Below are positions 47,084 to 60,555 of a DNA stretch of 64,000 nt, in pieces. The DNA is from Corydoras sp. C115. Lineage: Eukaryota; Chordata; Actinopteri; Siluriformes; Callichthyidae. The stretch lies in contig JAFMOC010000016.1 in assembly GCA_019802505.1 (NCBI GenBank), positions 1,514,001-1,578,000 of the forward strand, written 5' to 3'. Position 1 is the first letter of the stretch, and every line of letters starts with the position of its first letter. The notes beneath the pieces are model-generated. The model did no database searches and was not told the origin of the DNA. It saw nothing but the letters and a program-made list of their open reading frames with translations. The position numbers and the translations under genes are program-made.

Positions 47084-47440
47084 GGTGGCACGGTGGCTTA
47101 GTGGTTAGCACGTTCGCCTCTCAGCACTAGGGATTCCCGGTTCGAATCCCCATCTGGGTGGAGTTTCCATGTTCTCCCTGTGTCTGCGTGGGTTTCCTCC
47201 GGGTTCTCCGGTTTCCTTCCACAGTCCAAAAACATGGATCAAGTCAATTGAGTTTTCCAAATTGCCCCATATAGAGTGTGTATATGTGTGTGTCTGTGTG
47301 AGTGAGTGTGTGCCCAGCGATAGATTGGCGCCCTGTCCTGGGTGTATCTGCCCAGCACCCGAAACGTTCTCCCCTGGATGGGCATGGGGAACCCCCCACC
47401 GTGACCCTAATAGAGGATAAAGCGGAAGATAATGAATGAA
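47084..47440 (+). repeat. Family A SINE, full length, 12-bp target duplication
   Basis: Head to GAAT-type tail, flanked by TGTTTTCACTGA at 47072-47083 and 47441-47452. Confidence 0.93.
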
Positions 47441-48163
47441 TGTTTTCACTGATGGGATTTAAACCAAACTATTTTGATATGTGGCAAGCACACTAAACCA
47501 CTGCCCTGGGTATTGTAATATCAATATCAATGATCTTTAAATATTTATTTTGTAAAATCGAGTACATGCATATTGCAATTTAAGAATAGAAGGACATGAA
47601 TACATCCTTTTTGGTGTATGTTACTCTTAAGTACACACTAAAAATATTGCATTGGCAATACTAATAAATTGGATGTGTTGCATTAAAATTCACTGCATTG
47701 ACTGTATAGTATTACTGTTTTATACTGGTTTCTGATATTTACTTTTAAATAAAAACATTTTCATGTAGACATTTTGAAGTTAAATAATTTCCTTATATAT
47801 TCCAAAGTATGTGCATAAAAAATAATCAGAAGAACCTGTGTAGTGTAAATGTCACACAGCTCTGTGTTAGTTGTATGACCATAATGCATTTGTTGCCATG
47901 GCAAAACAAAAAACCTAGCATGACATCAGATTTGTCACACAGGCAAGAAGCTATTTTTAAATCACTGGCAATGACATGGTGTCCTCTAGTGCCCCCTGGT
48001 GTGTGTGTTTAGACAGTTCCTTACCTGGCTTTTTGTGACGTCATACTGGCGAACTGAATAGTAAATCAGCCCACACATGCTTGACTTGCAAATGAACTAT
48101 TACAATAAACATGTAAAAATTATATTTTGTCAAAAGTTTGGACACACCCTCTTCCCGTTCCAT

Positions 48164-48166
<3 letters not shown>

Positions 48167-48228
<62 letters not shown>
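48167..48228 (+). repeat. (TA)n microsatellite
   Basis: 31 uninterrupted TA dinucleotides between lsm4 and rab3a. Length is likely variable or assembly-sensitive. Confidence 0.97.
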
Positions 48229-48231
<3 letters not shown>

Positions 48232-49704
48232 GCACTACTGTTTCAGTAGTGTTTTTAATATAATAATAAAGCACTTTTCATATTGATGAGGAACAGATTT
48301 GAATAGTATTGGAGTTAAACTTGGTTCCAGTTTAGCTCTGATGGATAAGTTATACTCCGGGATTTTTTATTTTAATTATGCTGTTAAAATTATAATATGT
48401 TAGAATTCTCTCTGGATTTACATCATTATGTCATAACATTATTATGTTTGTGTTTGTTTTTGTTTTTTATTCCTATAACATGATTGTATGGTAATAACCT
48501 CAAAACACCTTTTGAAAATAAAGGATTAAGGGGCAATTCTATTTTACTGCCCCTTGATTCGCATCTATATTTGATTTTTATCATATTTTTCAGTACACTA
48601 CACAGCATTGAAAACTGCTACATACCTTAGTATAAAGGGAATAACACTAAATCTCTAAATTAAAGACAGCACTGGAACATCGAGACATTAAGTTTAACTT
48701 AACAGCACAAACCTTTATTAATATTTTTCATTTCATTCATTTCCACAACATAGACAGCTGATTTGGTAAACTTCACCATTGAACATTTGACACCATGCCC
48801 CTTATTGTATTCTGACTAAATGTACTACTGCATAATAGTTGATCTTTTTTCTTGAATGTTCACAGAATTTCCATTTTTAGAAAACATAAATAAAAAATAA
48901 ATAAAGTAGAAAATACACAACATATTAAAATCAGGAAGAAAATAAACAAACGAAAGAGACAAAGACTATAAAACATTTCCTGGTAACTTTTGTCCTGATA
49001 GATCACTGACTGCTGACTTGTTTCCAGTTAATAATAATCGCAGTACTTTAATGTATCATCTCAACAACTAAAGCAGGTTGAGGAAACTTCTGTCAAATCA
49101 GTCCTTTAATTCATTCAAGTCAATTCGAATTTGGTTCCACACTGATGATCGTTTAAATTGTCACATTAATGAAGTTTGAGAGGTTGGCTCTGGCATAGAG
49201 ATCCCTGCAAAGACCCGGAATGCTCCTCATTTTCGCTCTGGGGTGAAATGAAATGATAAAACACTTTTGGAATTTTTTTCCCAATATTGCTTTGTAATAA
49301 AATATCACATTCATTCACAAGCAGGCATACACGATAACAAATAGATCACATATAATAAATGTTCTTTCTTTTTTATAGCCCAGGGTCAATACAGCACAAC
49401 CACACATAAAACTAAAGTATACGTATTTACAGGGAATTTCAGGAAGACAGCATAGCAAAGGGGAAATAAAAGGCTTTTAAACTATTATTTAAGAGATTAC
49501 TTTAGTAACAAAAACCGGGAGGGGCTCTAAGTGATCCACTCGAGCATTTTCAGCCTTGTAACAGTCCTGTCTGTGAGCTGGGTAGTTTTATAAGAGCACA
49601 ACATTTGACCTCAATGTTAATCAACATTATGGGTGAGATAATTTTACAATTACACTTACAGATATATATTTTTATATCAATATACAGTTATATATATTTA
49701 TATT

Positions 49705-50480
49705 TAGGGGTGTAGTGGTACGTTCAGTGCGGGTCACATGGTTCGGTACGCGTGTACAGTACTGTCTGTAAGCACGCCATGCTTCGTGTGGCTCAGTTCA
49801 GATGAAACAACACAGACAGACATCACTGCGTTTAAATTCAACCACCTGAAGCAGCCTGCGTCTCTGATTACAGCAGCACCACAGCAGCGCGGGACATCAA
49901 ACACGGACAGTTTGCTGACGTCATGCAGCAGTAGGGAGGTATGTTTTGGAAACTTTAACATGTAACGCTTATTCCGCAAAATCATCCACATCAATAACCA
50001 GAGCTCATAACCAACTGCAACCCAAAGATTCATCTCAGCTACTTTTAAACACTAATTTGTCTAAACCTACGATTTTTTTCCTTTGTGAACATGCTCCTGA
50101 TCCTTTGTCAGAACAGGGTTATGTTTTTTTAATAATAATTTTCTTATTTATGTTTATTCTCGCACTCGTTGAAACTCTTTGTATGCTGTTAAACACGTGC
50201 TAAACTCTTAATCAGACGGGAATTTGGCAACATATGTAGGGCAAATCGCTGCAATATGGCGAAAACTCTGATGCACAATTAGATCTATTAAAAAACAAAA
50301 CCAAAACAAACGCGCAAGTTGATCCGCGATATGCTTCATATGCTGTATTGTGGACCCTGGCTTTCAGGCATTTAATAAAAGTACTCGACCCCCCCCCCCC
50401 CCCCACAGACACTCAGACTTAGTATCGAACCGTGGGGTCCATACCACGAACAGTAGAATTTGTGTACCATTACACCCCTA
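49705..50480. mobile_element. Non-autonomous hAT-like element (about 776 bp)
   Basis: Terminal inverted repeats: TAGGGGTGTAGTGGTA at the left, and the reverse complement of TACCATTACACCCCTA at the right (15 of 16 positions agree). Subterminal GGTTCGGTACGCG and CGAACCGTGGGG are also inverted. No transposase frame is present. No clean 8-bp target duplication could be seen. A 16-C run lies at 50389-50404 inside it. Confidence 0.75.
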
Positions 50481-51740
50481 ATCTATAGAAACAGGTGGTG
50501 TTATCTATTACCAGTAATTTTCTCAATCGTACATCTTTTCTGCACATCACTCCCATCTTTATCTTCATTAATAAGCATGATTTACACATTAAAGACATCA
50601 GGTTACTGTGATTAAAGGTTCCTTAAAGCTGCAGTATGTTACTGTTGATTAGTCTAAAATTTGACACCCTCTTTGGCTGACATGTATCATTGCAAAACCC
50701 TGCAGCCTTGCCTTTCACGAATTCTCAGTAGTTACAAGTGGAAAGTCAATACGCATTCAAGTATTTGAGTAGCCTGAGATTGTGGGCTCGGTCTGTCAGT
50801 CAGACGAGGTGAAAACTACGACGACGTTAAATACGTACGAGGCAAAAAAATTTGCACTGAAACCTTTTTTAGGGTGGCTCCAAACAACGGCTTACCAACA
50901 CCACGTTTTGTCGTATTTGCATCTGTACTTGCTTAACAATGCCGATTAGTTCTTTGATCTTTAAGAATTGATGATGTGCAGCTTTAATCTATAAGAGAAG
51001 CTGCAGGTAACTGTGCGCTAACTGAATTCCATTTCTAGAGCAGATTATAGTAAAGCAATGGACAGTGTAGAATCCTAAACCTAGTTCCCTAGATGGCTTA
51101 ATTTCCATTCCATGCATTTACACTGAGGAATGTCTACATATTGGACTGTCACGAGTCTCATTACTGAGGAAAGAGAGCAGCTGAGTGGCACTAGGTGACA
51201 AGCAATGCTGAGGATGAGCACAAAAACATTACATGATCTCTTATTTTCTTTATTATTCTCTGAATTATGGAAAACATTTTTAAATATGTTACTATACCTG
51301 TACCAATTAAATACTGCACATTATCTATATACATCTCTGGAATAAATATACAGTAAGTTCTCTTCTAGTATTTGTTCAGTTTTCATTTAAGAGCATAATC
51401 ATATAATACAGGAAGAAAAAAAAACAAGAGAGAAGGGTCAAAACACGGCACATGACGCCAGAAGGGAGAGCTGCTGAATGCAGTTTTACTGAGGGGAAAG
51501 AAGCTAACGCATTAATAATTTGTGCTTCACCAAACTCTAAAGTATGGCTACCCCTCTCCAAAACAGCAGTGGGCAGCAAAATGATTCAGCACATACAGGA
51601 TACAAAACGGGAGGTTATTCCAGTTGGAGCTAGGTTCTGATTTCCTTTATCTTAATTCCTTTCTTTTTTTAACTCTACCTTTTATTTTCGGTGTGGAATA
51701 GTGCAGGGCAGTGTACTTGGAGAGGCCAGGTAATAATTTT

Positions 51741-54700
51741 TTAACATGCGCAGTCCTGGTGTGGTGCGGCAGGCTGCTCGGTGAGCTGCGGACCCTGCTT
51801 AGCTCCGGTGACCGCAGGGTCTCCGGCGTCCAGACTCTCAGACATCTTCTCGCAGATGATGTCCACCAGACGCTCAAAGGTCTGCTTCACGTTAATGTTG
51901 TCTTTGGCACTGGCCTCGAAAAACTCAAACCCTGAGAAAAAAACACCAGTCACAATTCAACCGAACAAAGATTTTATTAGTTAGTGGTTGTGTGCTGTAT
52001 AAGACAAAGATTAAAACTGTTCTGGTTTTGCTGCTTAATGTGTTGGGAAAATTCTGACTGAGCTTCATCCTGTGTAAGGTCTAATCAGGTTAGAGTTTCA
52101 GCACTTTAAATTCACAAAAACAGATTTCCTTTGGTTTGAATGGGCAGGACACATATACAGGAAGAATAAACCAGTGCATATTAACAATGAAACAACAACA
52201 ACGAAGATAGAATATTTTTCGAGCTGTTGTAATTATCTGGACTCTGTATCAGGTGAGACTACTGCACCGGAATGCAGAATTAACTGTAAGGGCATCTTAA
52301 AACTAACATTTCAATGTTAAACAGAGTATATATTTTTTTCTGAACCAGACCAAGAATAGCATCATCTTATTAAGGTCTTATTAAAGTTGTTTTGGTGTGA
52401 TACATGTATTCACAACTCCCCAAATGATCATATTAATTTGAGTTTAAATTGAGACAAAAAAGTGAGGTTTGGAAAGGTCAGACTGGACATAAATGCCTAC
52501 TAATAGCATTTTGAAGCTTCATTCAATACCATCTGTTCTACGCTTAGTGGTTATGGGGTTTTTATTTCAGCAAAAAAACTTACTTTTAGGATCAATTAGA
52601 ACTACGTTAGAAGACATGAAATAAAAACCAATGCACTGTCTCTATACATGAATGCTATTCATGAACTGGACAGAAGGGTGAAAGCAAAGCAACCTGCAAC
52701 AACATTCAGTAGAACTTTATGATAATAATACTTGAATTTCATTGTAGTGAAAATGACAACAGACAAGACAGGAGTGGAAATGTTGATCCATAATGCACAG
52801 CACACATTTGGCAAACAAACACCACATCTTTTCAGCATACAACCATAGCAACTGTCAAGCATGGTGATTAAAAGGTTATAATTAAGTCAATCATCAAGAC
52901 CCATTACTCTAGAATGGCCAAGCATGTGCTCTGACCCCAAATATCAAGTTGGGATACTTGTAAGTCACATTGAATAAAAGCATCTGTTGAATGATCTAAT
53001 GTAATGTAATGTATTTACGTACTTTCAATTTCAATTCTACTTTCAATTTGTATATTGTTTAACACATGAAAATAAGCACCCCAAAATGCATTTAAAGTTA
53101 TAAAAAACACCCTACATTTATTGACATTATTTTATTTCAATATTTAAACTCACCAAGATGTTCAGAGAGTTGCCGAGCCCTCTCAGATGCCACAACTCGT
53201 TCATCATCCATGTCACACTTGTTGCCCACCAAAAGCACTTGGGCATTGTCCCATGAGTATGTTTTAATCTGTGTGGACCTTAACAAGGACAAAAACATTG
53301 TTAGAATATTAAATTTGTTTCTTTTAAATATGAAAGTTTGTTCTTTTTACCAAAACATTAGTGGATGAAGTTACAAAACTATTTAAATGGCTGCTTTACT
53401 TTACTATTTCTCATCTGAAGCCAAAAAATTTAATATAATTACTTATATTTGATAATGACTTGTAATATTCCTGTCATTTTGGTTTTTACAAAAAGGGTAG
53501 TTGAAATTATGAAAAAAAAGAAAATAAAATTATAAAAATGAGTGCATTTTTGTTTTTTTTCTGTGGATCTTTTAGTAGTTTTAATTTTGAGAGATTTTAA
53601 TAGTTAATTAATGCATGTTAATTAGTTAATCAGTCCTGCCATTATCAGCTGTGTTTTACCATCATGTGTGTTCCTCTGTTTGTTTTCAAGCCCTGCCTTT
53701 TTCTATTGTTGCTGTCTGAACATCGAAACAAGTCATTTCTGCTTAGCTCATTCATATGTTCCCCAGTGTTTCACTCAAAAATACACAGGCATTGTACATA
53801 ACAATCACTGTTTACTTTCATGGACACATCTTCAGAATAACATCATATTAACTGGAGGATTAAAATTATTTTAAAGAGAAATACTGATAAAGCTGAGGGT
53901 AAAAAGTGATGAGTATTTATTTTCGGGGAACACTTTTAGAAACATTTTTGATCAGTAACTGCATTTAAATGGACCATAATGGAAATTACTCACCAGTCCT
54001 GAACTGCGGCAAACGATTCCTCATTTGTGATGTCATACATGAGGATGAAGCCCATGGCTCCTCTGTAATAAGCTGTGGTGATGGTCCTGTAGCGCTCCTG
54101 CCCGGCTGTGTCCTAATCAGTAGAAAAAATAATCTATAAATATGTTCTCTGTGACACCCCACCCTCAATAAGTTATAACAATTCTTAAAAAATGTATTAA
54201 ATCCATAATTTTTTATTACATCACTGCAGCTGTTTAGAAATTTAATATCCTAACACCCAACCCCATCCAGGGGAGAACATTTTAGGTGCTGGGAAGATAC
54301 ACCCTGAACAGGGTGCCAATCTGTTGATGGGCACACACTCACTCACACAGACACATTTAAACCTGGATCTCCATTCTGGAGTTCTACAAGTAGAATAGAT
54401 AATCATAATTGAAACTAATAAAATGTACTGTATAAATACTAGGACTTAAAAAGCATTTAACAAAACAAACATATGTTTATTTATTTATTTCTACACTCTC
54501 AAGGCTCGCCTCTGCATTTACATGATTTTGAGCTGTTTAGGTAAATATGGCTTTTCCAGAAAACATGATGAGATTACGAAAGCCACACCCCCTATTCTAA
54601 TTAGTCACACCTTATCTGCAGTTATATATTAACCATCTCATCTGTTAAAGCGCCTTCTTTCCTTTTAGAACACTTTTATTTAGAGTAGTACTAGAGATTT

Positions 54701-57204
54701 TTTTGAGTTGGGGAATTTCACACCACCCCCATTTGTATCCATTGCTCTGCACTTCTCTCTTAAACTGGAAAAAATAAAGTGAGTCCTCAGTGTTCCTGTT
54801 CTTAATTACTATTTATTTTGTGAATTATTATTTACTGGTTATGTTGAAATATTTGATTAATATTAAATAATATAATAATAATATATGTTCATTTTTATGC
54901 CTTCTCATTATATGATGACCTTCAGCATGTGGAAACTCTGTAGTAACAGCAGAACAGGTCACTGATGATCAATGATAAGGAGATGGATGAAAATGAGTGC
55001 ATCACGGTGAGGTATAATCATCAGGCGAATTTGAACACTCTGAACGAGTCGCAATGTATCTGTGAAAAATAGAGTTAGAAGCAGATCCAGAGATTGTCCT
55101 GTAGGCCAGAGTCAGTGTGTTTTATTGAATGCAAATGTCTACAGGAAGCCTTGTTTTCACTTGTTTGAACATTGCTCAGTTTTGAATCAGCTGTAGAGAC
55201 CTGATTATAGAAGCTGGGAGGCCGGCAAGCAATGCATTACATAGTCAAGCCAGGATAGGCTAAGAGCCTGTACTAGCAACTGAGAAGCCTGTTCAGTCAA
55301 AAAAGGACTGATCTTCCTGATGTTATACAGAATGAATCAGCAGCAACAGGCAGATTTAGTGACCTGATCAGATCATTTACGCTGTGTGTCTGTTGGGAAA
55401 CCAAGCTTACAGAGTCGGTTAGAGAAGCCATTAATTTGATGGTCAGGTCATGATAACGGTATACCTCATATTTTTGTGCATGAGTTTATATATAATGAGT
55501 ACAAAGCTATTTAGTTCATACCTATAAAACAATCGCCATAAACATTGTATGTAAAAAAAAAAAAAAAAAAAACCTTAAACATAGAGCAAAACCAGCAAGT
55601 GATGTCCGATAAATACACAGAAGAAATAGTGTCTTAGACTCAAAATAAAGAAGTTAAACATTAAGTTAATGTTCAAGTTACCATGGCTACATTAACCAAC
55701 CATGGCTTTCATGGTTGGTTAATGTGTTAGCTACTGGAGAGATATGATGTTAACTGTGTCTGTAACTCAAACTATTCAGAATTATTCATTTACTACTCTG
55801 CTTGGTATATTCATCAGTATTCAGATGCTGAATACCTGCTAAAAAGAAAAATGCTTCCAAGCCGTAAGATGCTAATCCACTGTCATTGGCAAAAGCAGAG
55901 GGTCATCTCTTGCTTCCTGCTGCTCTGAGATTTGCATGTCTGTGCATGTGCAGTAGTAAGTGTAGTGGTCCACCTAATGTATGGTTTGTTCGCTGGTGTC
56001 ACGTGTACATCCAAGGTATGGTTCAAGGCATGGTATGTAGGATGTGCACAGGTCATGTCTCTGTTCGTTTACTGCCTCATTAGGTTGAATCCACAATTGC
56101 TTGCATGCTGAACCATGTGAAGGTCCAAGGAGTTTAGGCCAGGGCTTTATGAACCATGCTTTGTGTACCAGGGACAGTCGGGCTGAAACAGGAAACGGAC
56201 TTCTTCAAAATGTTCCCACGAAGCTGAAGCAAACAAGTTGTCCAAGATGCACAAACAATGCACAATGTTTGATTTTATACACATGAGATAATGAGACCAA
56301 ATAAAAAACTGAAACTAAATGATTTGGATATGTTCCTATAGTGTGTATGAATACGTGCTGGGACATGCATTTTGTTGTCTTAACAAGAAATTATTAAAAA
56401 CAAGTAGGGTAGATTTCTTAGTATATTTTTTATTTAGAAACTTTAAATGTTGAAGTTAAACTTCCTAATTTATTAAAAACGTAATATTTGGCAAATTAGA
56501 GAATTTGTCCAGAAGCACATACACATGTAACTGTACTGTATTATTATGCGACATGTTTCTAGTTGTACACCATAATATGTCTGCTCTATAGGCCAGCTTC
56601 AGGACAAGATCCATCCAGCACGGCCTTCACTGAGCTGAAGGGGGGAGGGGAACTCAATAAATGGGGCATAACAAAGAGAAACATGATGCTCTGAAGGGGA
56701 GGGGCAGTTGTGTTGTGAGGTTTTGATTGGCTCTGGGCTGACAGCATTGTCGGTTGCTCATGCCCTTCTTTTGCTGCCTGGCTACTGGCCTTCACAAATA
56801 AAACCAGCCGTCATCTGAAGCTTGTGTTTGGTTCTTATTCACTGCAGGTTTTAAAAATTTATAATTGTTTTTTATAGGATGGAAATGAAATCTCAATAAT
56901 TACAGAGCTTCTGCTAGAGGATATCATTACCTAATGCATTCACTCAGCCAGTCAGACATTTGAGAACCATTTTTACCCAAATCTGAAGCTTGATCCTCTT
57001 GTCGTTTCTGTAGATGGTCTTCACTTTGAAGTCAATGCCCACTGTACTGACAAAGGCTGGAGTGAAAGAGTCATCGGCGTAGCGAAACAGGAAGCTGGTC
57101 TTTCCCACGCTGCTGTTACCAATGATCAGGATCTTAAACATGTAGTCAAAGTTCTGGTCAGAGGACTCCTTCTGTCCATAACGGTTATCTGTAGCAGAAG
57201 CCAT
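51741..57204 (-). CDS. rab3a: Small GTPase Rab3A
   Basis: Coding exons (minus): 57204-56977, 54112-53994, 53278-53154, 51931-51741. They join to 220 residues and TAA, the same length as mammalian Rab3A and nearly identical to it. GTPase motifs: P-loop GNSSVGKT (29-36), switch II DTAGQE (77-82, with Gln81), NKCD (135-138) and SAK (165-167). The C-terminus is CAC, the double-geranylgeranylation signal. Extreme similarity including QNFDYMFKILIIGN and HQDCAC favours Rab3A over Rab3B/C/D. As known for the family, it is a synaptic-vesicle GTPase that regulates priming and release through RIM and rabphilin. The ATG immediately follows an acceptor (TTATTCTCAG), so a non-coding 5' exon must lie to the right; it was not located. 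Convergent with lsm4. Confidence 0.97.
52915..53016 (+). repeat. Tail fragment of a family B SINE, rab3a intron
   Basis: CTTGTAAGTCACATTGAATAAAAGCATCTG, shown here as two parts (CTTGTAAGTCACATT and GAATAAAAGCATCTG), is the L2-type tail, followed by TAATGTAATGTAATG. The head is absent. Confidence 0.5.
54255..54385 (-). repeat. Family A SINE fragment, rab3a intron
   Basis: CCCATCCAGGGGAGAAC, GATACACCCTGAACAGGGTG and CACACACTCACTCACACAG are present. The ends are missing, and the middle block is followed by a short box-B-flank remnant. Confidence 0.65.
55060..55470 (-). mobile_element. Decayed L2-like LINE fragment, rab3a intron
   Basis: CCTGTAGGCCAGAGTCAGTG, GAAGCTGGGAGGCCGGCAAG, CTGATCTTCCTGATGTTATA and GTGACCTGATCAGA parallel the copy at 37900-38230 in the same orientation. 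It is more diverged and internally shortened. Confidence 0.65.
55553..55572 (+). repeat. Poly-A run (20)
   Basis: Twenty consecutive A in the rab3a intron. No adjacent SINE body or target duplication was recognised, so it is listed only as a homopolymer. Confidence 0.9.
56090..56290 (+). repeat. Family D copy, rab3a intron
   Basis: CCAAGGAGTTTAGGCCAGGG, GAACCATGCTTTGTGTACC, AAAATGTTCCCACGAAGCTG and GTTTGATTTTATACAC follow family D order. Confidence 0.5.
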
Positions 57205-57447
57205 CTGAGAATAAAAAAAAATGGAAATGAGAAATGTTTTGTTGTATACCTGCATTTGCATGACTATGAATAATTATTTATTTAGAATTATAAGTACATA
57301 CATTATATGGACCAGACACTTGCACACGTTTAAGATACAACTACATATCACACAATAGTCTTTGTAGTTTATAATTTGTTAATTTTTCTTAAAACTTTGA
57401 CAGACAAAAGAACATCAAAATATTTTCACTGTTTACAATAACGCACT

Positions 57448-57735
57448 ACAGGTTTGCATCCCGATCTGGGTGTAGTTTTCATGTTCACCTCGTGTCCATG
57501 TGAGTATTCGCCAGGTTCTCCAGCTTATTGCCAAAGTCTAACAGTATGACTTCAAGGTGAATTGGCTGCTCTTAATTGCCTTAATAGTGTCTGTCTGTGT
57601 GTGTGTGAGTTGTGGTGTATTGGCGCCCTATCCTGGGTGTATGTGCCTAGTGCCCAAAATGTTCTCACCTGGATGGGCCTACCCATGACCCTAGTAAAGG
57701 ATAAAATAGATAATGAAGATAATGAATGAATGGAT
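57448..57735 (+). repeat. Old family A SINE
   Basis: CCCGATCTGGGTGTAGTTTTC through TATCCTGGGTGTATGTGCC to a GAATGAATGGATG tail. It is diverged and the head is degraded. Confidence 0.75.
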
Positions 57736-58039
57736 GCAAGTTTTCAAACAATGGACCAAAAGACAATTGTAACGACTTTTAGCGTAATCAATAATTATAA
57801 GCCATTACATTTGTGGTGTATTGTTCTTAGCAGTTATTGACTCCTTCTCTTATTGGGAGTTCAGAATCACAAACTTCATACCTTTTGACTTTGGATAAAT
57901 CAATCAATTTATTGAATAGGATGATCCATACATTAACAGAAGTTGACAGTCAGCAGTGTTGTGGATTTAAAATCTCCCACCGACACAAACACACACCAAC
58001 AGCATTCGCTTGGGGTAGAAAATGGATATGGTCAAAACT

Positions 58040-58072
<33 letters not shown>

Positions 58073-59826
58073 TGGTCATATAAGTTGACTTTTCAGTTTG
58101 TTTTTGGTCACTGGATGCTGAATTCAACAATAAAGTAAAATCAGTCCATTTAGATAGTAATATCATACATCAGCTTTGATGTATAGGGGGCATAAGAGCT
58201 TACAGCACAAGTTATATACATACGTGAAATGCTTTTGTTTTAATTGTTTTTGATCTTCTAAAGGTTGAGGAAAGCTATGAACAAATTACAGATATTATAA
58301 ATAGAGATTTTTCCTAAATGGACCTTGCCGTGTACAGTGGGCTTCCCCGAACTGTTAGCTGGAATAGCTGGAAATAACATCTAAAATAACATCTAACATC
58401 TAAAGTAACATCTAAAATTATCAGCGTTTACCCGCTGCTGTCAAATAAAATAAAATAATTTACACAGGAAGGAAATGTTATTCTTCATGAGATGCCAAAG
58501 CCACGCATCTATCAGCCTTCATTCTGCCAGCCGATCAATATAGCACAGGCTCCATCTGTCTGAACACAGAGAATCTAAAAATGGAGCTAGTGATATTGTT
58601 ACTGTCCTGTTTCACTGAGACCAAAATAAAGTGTACTGAGAACTGATGCTTATATCAGGTTCTGCTGATATAATATATATTATGTAACAGGGTGTGGACA
58701 AAACATTAACACGGCTTTGGAGGCTTTGTGGGGACCAAGGCTCAGTTGGGGACTCATCCTCCATAAGCAATATCATTTGAAGGTGTGTCTTTTAAAGCAA
58801 CCTGACATTGTTGTTGATCTCATGCCACCACTTTTCAGCTCAAATCAGTTAATGGTGGAATGCTGACATCACAATGAAACTTCATGGCCATGCAACCTTC
58901 TGATTTGTCTTTTACAGTTATGATGTTATAGTCAGTGATGCTGAAATCTGATTCCACACGGTGCAGAATCTCTGCTTTTACATTGATGTTATAACAAATC
59001 CAGCTAAATGCATATGCATTTATGGACATCCCTGTTTATATGATATATGTTCTTGATGTGGAACAGCACACTCACTGTCCATTTTATTAGGTTTACTGTT
59101 TTCACACTATTTTTGTGTATTTTATCATTTAATTCTTATCATATCAATGAATTTGTGGTTTACCATCATCTATTGGATTAGTGGCTTTTCCAACCTGCAA
59201 GGATGGCCTTTTTCAAATTTTTAAATTTGTGCAATCTGTACATGGATGGATGAACCACCACTGAGCTTTGTTCCACCCAAGGTTTCTTCATTAAAAAACA
59301 ACTCAACAGGAAGTTTTAAATTACATCATTGCAGTTTGTTCAGTACAAGAGAACACAGATTTTACTGATTTGGGTAAAAACCACAATTTGGGTAATCATC
59401 ACCACAATTCAAAATGAATCAATCCTGAAAAAGATTATTTGTCGTTTGTTTTAATTAACAATATTTTAAGTGGTGTGGCATTAAGTTTGACTGCATGGTG
59501 ACTGGCCTTATGTTGTGTAATCTAAAACAATTATTCATATGGACTAACTCATCGAAACAATTTCATTCTGCCTCCAGAATATCAACAGCATAGTTAAATT
59601 TATACTGATATAAATGTAATTCTGTCACCAATTATTTAAAACCATGTTTTACCCAAACACAAAGTAAACTTTTTGTAAACAGCAGGCTGTGAATAGGTGG
59701 AGCAATACCAGGTGATGTGTGAGTGATGTCAAATAAAAAAAAAAACAAAGCCAGCACTTGAGTGAAAACTGTTTACTAGGTTAAGACGTAAAGTAAGAGT
59801 AATGTGCAGCCATGACAGAAACCCTT

Positions 59827-59829
<3 letters not shown>

Positions 59830-59877
<48 letters not shown>
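59830..59877 (+). repeat. (TG)n microsatellite
   Basis: Twenty-three or more TG dinucleotides followed by a (GA)n stretch to about 59891. Confidence 0.95.
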
Positions 59878-59887
<10 letters not shown>

Positions 59888-60249
59888 TGAGTAACAATGC
59901 TTGTCATGCAGCCATCATCTACACAACATGTTCTGATGACTCTGCTGGTTCAGTGAGATGTGGCTGATGTTGAAAGCGAGCACAGGGAGGGGTGATTCGA
60001 TCTTAATCATGATGATTCACATGGTGAAGCTTCCTGCACTTAATGATATCTGATGCAGGGTCTGACACAGGGGTTTAATTCTGGTTGTTCTGCAAAATTA
60101 ATAGCTCTAAGCTCAAAATATCAATTTGTACAAAAATCAATCGATGTTTACCTTTCTGTATTTAAGACCCCTGGAGAAAAAGGATAATGAAATGATTTTG
60201 TCTTTAATCAGTGGAAATGCACAATCACAAACCCCTTTTTTGAATACAA

Positions 60250-60555
60250 ATTGATTTTACACTTCTGGTCCATTTTATTAGTTCCACTGACTAAATTCCA
60301 TCTGTTACTTAGTTATGTAGCACTTTAAAAAAAAAATTAATGATTAGGACCCTCCACAAAGCAGGTACTATTTGGGTGATGGAGCATTCTCAGTGTTGCA
60401 GTTACATTGATGTGGTGGTGCTGTATTTAGTGTGTTGTTCCGGTATGAGAAGATCAGACAGAGCAGGGCAACTGCAGGTTTTTGACACTGTACCCACTCA
60501 CTTTATTACATTAAACAGAGTAAATGAGAATAACAGAGTGGAACTGATTCATTAG
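60250..60555 (+). repeat. Family C copy
   Basis: GTCCATTTTATTAGTTCCAC, ATTAGGACCCTCCACAAAGC, GGTACTATTTGGGTGATGG, ATTCTCAGTGTTGCAGTTAC and GTGTTGTTCCGGTATGAG are arranged as in the 33930-34690 copy. Confidence 0.55.

Larger units (their letters stand above)
46558..51740. other. lsm4-rab3a convergent interval
   Basis: No coding exon was recognised. It holds the lsm4 3' UTR, a family A SINE (47084-47440), a (TA)n tract (48167-48228), a hAT-like MITE (49705-50480) and AT-rich sequence. Minus-strand AATAAA hexamers at 51254-51249 and 48719-48714 are candidate rab3a 3' ends. Which one is used cannot be told from sequence alone. Confidence 0.5.
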
